64,000 nt of DNA from Paramacrobiotus metropolitanus (taxonomy: Eukaryota > Tardigrada > Eutardigrada > Parachela > Macrobiotidae). Below are positions 62,930 through 64,000 of the stretch, piece after piece. The notes beneath the pieces were generated by a model. It was not told where the DNA came from and made no database searches. It was given only the letters and a program-made list of their open reading frames with translations. Where the stretch lies: assembly GCF_019649055.1 (NCBI RefSeq), contig NW_026570237.1, positions 62,001 to 126,000 of the forward strand. Direction: 5' to 3'. The stretch's first letter is position 1. Each line of letters begins with the position of its first letter. Made by a program: the position numbers and the translations under genes.

Positions 62930-63900
62930 CTTCGACCAAAGGCAGCGGAACCTGAGAGTCAAACCGCCGGGCAGGCAATGCAAACGTTCGGAGACAATAT
63001 GGAAAGTGTGTTCCTTGGGACAAGTTTACCAGCTTGCCGGGATGGAGGAACTGACCTCGCGGTAAGCTGCCGACATGAGAAGCCGTGGTGACGAGTGACT
63101 CAACTCCATCGGAACAAACCGCCGGTACGGTCGGCATACGGCGCAAGTCGTAATGGGCCCAACTCGCCTCGAACGGCCAGCGTCGACTGCTGCCGAGGTC
63201 GCGTTGGATAGTACGGGTGAGCAGCATACTTATCCGACCGAACTGAGACTCCCGAACGCTCGGTACCGAACTAATTTGGACGTTTCAGCCCAGTTGTAGG
63301 TTTGCGCCCGAGCTTGCAAAGCGGCGGAGGATAATCAGCGGCGAGACCCGCGATCGATATCGACGATGACGATGCGACCGATTGAAGAAACTCACATTAG
63401 TAAAAGTGCGGCAACGACAGCCGGATCGACAAGTCGAATGGATCACCGCCAGCGTATGACGGTCCCGGCCAAGTGTGTTGCACACGGTTATGCGATCGGT
63501 GTCTACACTGGCCCGATCGAGCAGCGTCGACCGGTTAGAGTGCCCGGTTCGACACACGAAGTACTTAGTAGTATTCGGAACGACACCAACAACGGCGACG
63601 CTGGATACTGGAGCCATGACCCCGCTCATCTTCCAGAAGTTCTGCGAGAAGAACAACTTAAGAATGGAAACGCTCGGATACTGCAGGAAGATCGTCGGCG
63701 TTGGCAAAATAAAGGCGTTCGCCATCACTCAAGTCAAAAGGCCGAACCAGTCCATATACGTCCTGCGTTGAGGCAGCACGGACGTATTGCCCGTGTTGCT
63801 CCTATAAGGTTACCAGGAAGATTCTCGGATTTGTGCTACACACCGTTGAAGAGACGGCAGCAAAATTAACGACGAGGCGACGGCTGCATCAATTCCTGAG
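62930..63900 (+). mobile_element. LTR-element protease relic
   Basis: GC-rich plus-strand fossil. The only recognisable part is an aspartic protease near 63.59-63.77 kb: ATLDTGAMTPLIFQKF, then KIVGVGKIKAFAITQV, comparable to the protease of the 13.6 kb element (ALLDTGSETSLI, then IRGIGGVNGFAV). Upstream sequence is basic and uninformative. Its base composition is like relic A, so it might be the protease part of the same family, at another site. Broken in several places; no LTR seen. Confidence 0.45.
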
Positions 63901-63914
63901 GCATCGGCACAGGT

Positions 63915-64000
63915 TTGCCGTTCCCGCTGTGCCCGTTCCCGGCTGTGCCCGTTCCCGGCTGTGCCCGTTCCCGGCTGTGCCCGTTCCCGGCTGTGCCCGT
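63915..64000. repeat. 16-bp GC-rich tandem repeat, cut by window edge
   Basis: Unit GTGCCCGTTCCCGGCT starts at 63929 and repeats every 16 bp to the last base (about 4.5 exact copies), with one degenerate copy before it. The array continues outside the window. Confidence 0.95.

Noticed and set aside
62600-63091. A 163-codon plus-strand frame across the TTTATG repeats
   Set aside because: Its composition comes from the simple repeat (MFMFMF, YVYVYV) and it overlaps the start of the minus-strand spliced gene.

Overview
The window looks like animal nuclear DNA from a repeat-rich stretch of a compact invertebrate genome. The evidence is short GT-AG introns of about 55-130 nt, fragments of animal-type genes (a type II phosphatidylinositol phosphate kinase, an F-box protein, several short unidentified exons), and many different transposable elements, including Ty3/Gypsy LTR elements, Polinton polymerase relics, an RLE-type LINE and several inverted-repeat DNA elements. 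Some protein styles recall tardigrade gene families, but that is an impression from memory and not something the sequence proves. No rRNA, tRNA, CRISPR or bacterial operon was seen.

Layout. 0-3.4 kb: two short exons of an unknown gene at the left edge, then non-coding DNA. 3.4-9.5 kb: a GC-rich block with a SAP-like reading frame and the Gag side of an LTR-element relic (P/S/T-rich, coiled-coil, gag with zinc knuckle and a prion-like tail). 9.8-13.7 kb: a minus-strand relic of a Polinton protein-primed DNA polymerase B. 13.8-31 kb: a patchwork of small spliced exons, short RT relics, a TIR element nested in one of them, an F-box gene whose 3' end runs into a large foldback, a second TIR element, and an unidentified gene whose C terminus lies in that TIR.

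32-45.6 kb: a 13.6 kb Ty3/Gypsy element with 332-bp LTRs that differ at one position, a 4-bp target duplication, Gag, protease, RT, RNase H and integrase, followed by about 4.5 kb of additional coding sequence of unknown function. It sits inside what looks like a 1.35 kb TIR element with degenerate repeat arrays at both ends. A diverged 3' fragment of a related element lies on the minus strand at 47.8-50.9 kb and keeps the same extra 3' genes. This is the most interesting system in the window: an LTR-element lineage carrying conserved post-integrase genes, one with linker-histone-like winged-helix repeats, plus a conserved non-purine motif at the 3' LTR border and copies of the LTR/primer-site junction inside a coding repeat.

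51.2-54.8 kb: a tandem repeat and an RLE-type LINE ending in poly(A). 55.4-56.4 kb: a decayed PIP4K gene piece. 56.4-61.9 kb: mostly empty AT-rich DNA. 61.9-62.6 kb: a spliced acidic gene of unknown function with either an in-frame stop or a 36-nt intron. 62.8-64 kb: a microsatellite, a retroelement protease relic, and a 16-bp tandem repeat cut by the window edge.
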